Source: Rhizobium sp. SSA_523
Lineage (GTDB): Bacteria > Pseudomonadota > Alphaproteobacteria > Rhizobiales > Rhizobiaceae
Direction: 5' to 3'
DNA length: 64,000 nt
Assembly: GCF_030435705.1 (NCBI RefSeq)
Contig: NZ_CP129382.1
Coordinates: 2,637,501-2,701,500 of the forward strand
Made by a program: the position numbers and the translations under genes. Shown piece by piece: positions 63,453 to 64,000 of this stretch (its first letter is position 1; each line of letters begins with the position of its first letter). Below the pieces are notes generated by a model. The model saw nothing but the letters and a program-made list of their open reading frames with translations, was not told the DNA's origin and made no database searches.

Positions 63453-64000
63453 ATGGCTACCTTGGGAACCGCCCTTATCACCGGCGCCTCGACCGGCATC
63501 GGCGCAATCTATGCCGATCGCCTTGCCGCCCGCGGCTACGATCTCACGCTGGTTGCCCGCAATACGGACAAGCTTCAGGCGCTTGCATCTTCGATTTCGG
63601 ACAAGACCGGGCGCGCCGTGGACGTGCTTGCTGCCGACCTCGCAAACCCGGTTGATCTGGCCCGCGTGGAGAAGACACTGCGCGAGGATGCCAGCATCAC
63701 CATGCTCGTCAACAATGCTGGAATTGGCACCCACACGACGTTGCTAGACAGCGATGTCGAGCGCATGGAGGCCATGGTGCGCCTCAACGTGACCGCCCTG
63801 ATGCGGTTGACCTACGCCGCGGTGCCGGGTTTTGTCGCGCGCGGCAGCGGCACCATAATCAATATCTCGTCGATCGTAGCGGTCGCGCCAGAATTGCTGA
63901 ACGGGGTCTATGGCGGCACGAAAGCCTTCGTCCAGGCCTTCACCACCTCGCTGAACCACGAGCTTGCCGACAAGGGCATCCGCGCGCAGGCCGTCCTGCC
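63453..64000 (+). CDS. Short-chain dehydrogenase/reductase (3'-truncated by window edge)
   Basis: The frame runs to the window end, 182 codons visible. ALITGASTGIGAIYA cofactor loop, NNAGIGT, Ser in NISSIVAV, catalytic YGGTK. All active-site residues intact, so unlike the SDR at 58071 it is probably functional. Start 63453, preceded by AAGAGGATTAAAG. Divergent from the GlxA-type regulator. Confidence 0.9.
   Translation, partial: MATLGTALITGASTGIGAIYADRLAARGYDLTLVARNTDKLQALASSISDKTGRAVDVLAADLANPVDLARVEKTLREDASITMLVNNAGIGTHTTLLDSDVERMEAMVRLNVTALMRLTYAAVPGFVARGSGTIINISSIVAVAPELLNGVYGGTKAFVQAFTTSLNHELADKGIRAQAVL

Overview
The window looks like chromosome from a GC-rich alphaproteobacterium of the Rhizobiaceae. 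This rests on recognisable rhizobial proteins: a uronate dehydrogenase / KdgD / galactarolactone cycloisomerase / galactarolactone isomerase set like that of Agrobacterium, an FrcBCA fructose transporter like that of Sinorhizobium, and IalB-like and ModE-like proteins. No tool was run, so all calls come from reading translations, motifs and gene order.

Layout. 1-2,062: end of a cobalamin cluster (cobA fragment, cobB). 2,063-9,613: an alpha-2-macroglobulin / PBP1C pair on the minus strand. 9,790-14,733: molybdenum block (short ModE-like regulator, DUF1003 protein, modABC, a sulfite-oxidase-fold molybdoenzyme, and a palindrome that could be the ModE operator). 14,826-22,494: hexuronate/galactarate catabolism (udh, GntR regulator, kdgD, gci, gli, TRAP transporter). 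22,657-27,609: frcBCA with a divergent ROK regulator and a FucU/RbsD-type mutarotase. 27,886-34,238: a heterodimeric ABC exporter, a tiny acidic protein, a group II truncated haemoglobin, DUF423 and an alpha/beta hydrolase. 34,360-36,674: GntR regulator with kduI and kduD, which links to the uronate theme. 36,720-37,346: IalB-like protein.

At about 37,994 a short minus-strand stretch matches the 3' end of an initiator tRNA gene and is followed by a tRNA-type terminator. The rest of the tRNA is missing. This looks like one end of an integrated element. Directly beyond it is the most unusual locus here, three tightly packed genes in visibly AT-richer DNA: an SMC/RecF-like ATPase (38,391-40,124), a non-retron, non-intron reverse transcriptase with intact YVDD and a helical C-terminal domain (40,173-41,873), and a small family A DNA polymerase (41,866-43,416). 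They are preceded by a leader that can form mutually exclusive hairpins. I read this as a candidate reverse-transcriptase-based, defence-type system.

From 44,011 to the end the content is accessory metabolism and stress genes: a TehA/SLAC1-type channel, aldo/keto reductase, MFS exporter, a Tat-exported molybdenum hydroxylase with 2Fe-2S and single-haem cytochrome c subunits, two alpha/beta hydrolases, DUF983, an isochorismatase-like hydrolase, a large winged-helix/NTPase/helical-repeat regulator, AraC-type regulators, SDRs and a Kef-type antiporter with its KefF-like oxidoreductase. No integrase, intact tRNA, rRNA, insertion sequence or CRISPR array was seen, so the far end of the putative element is probably outside the window.
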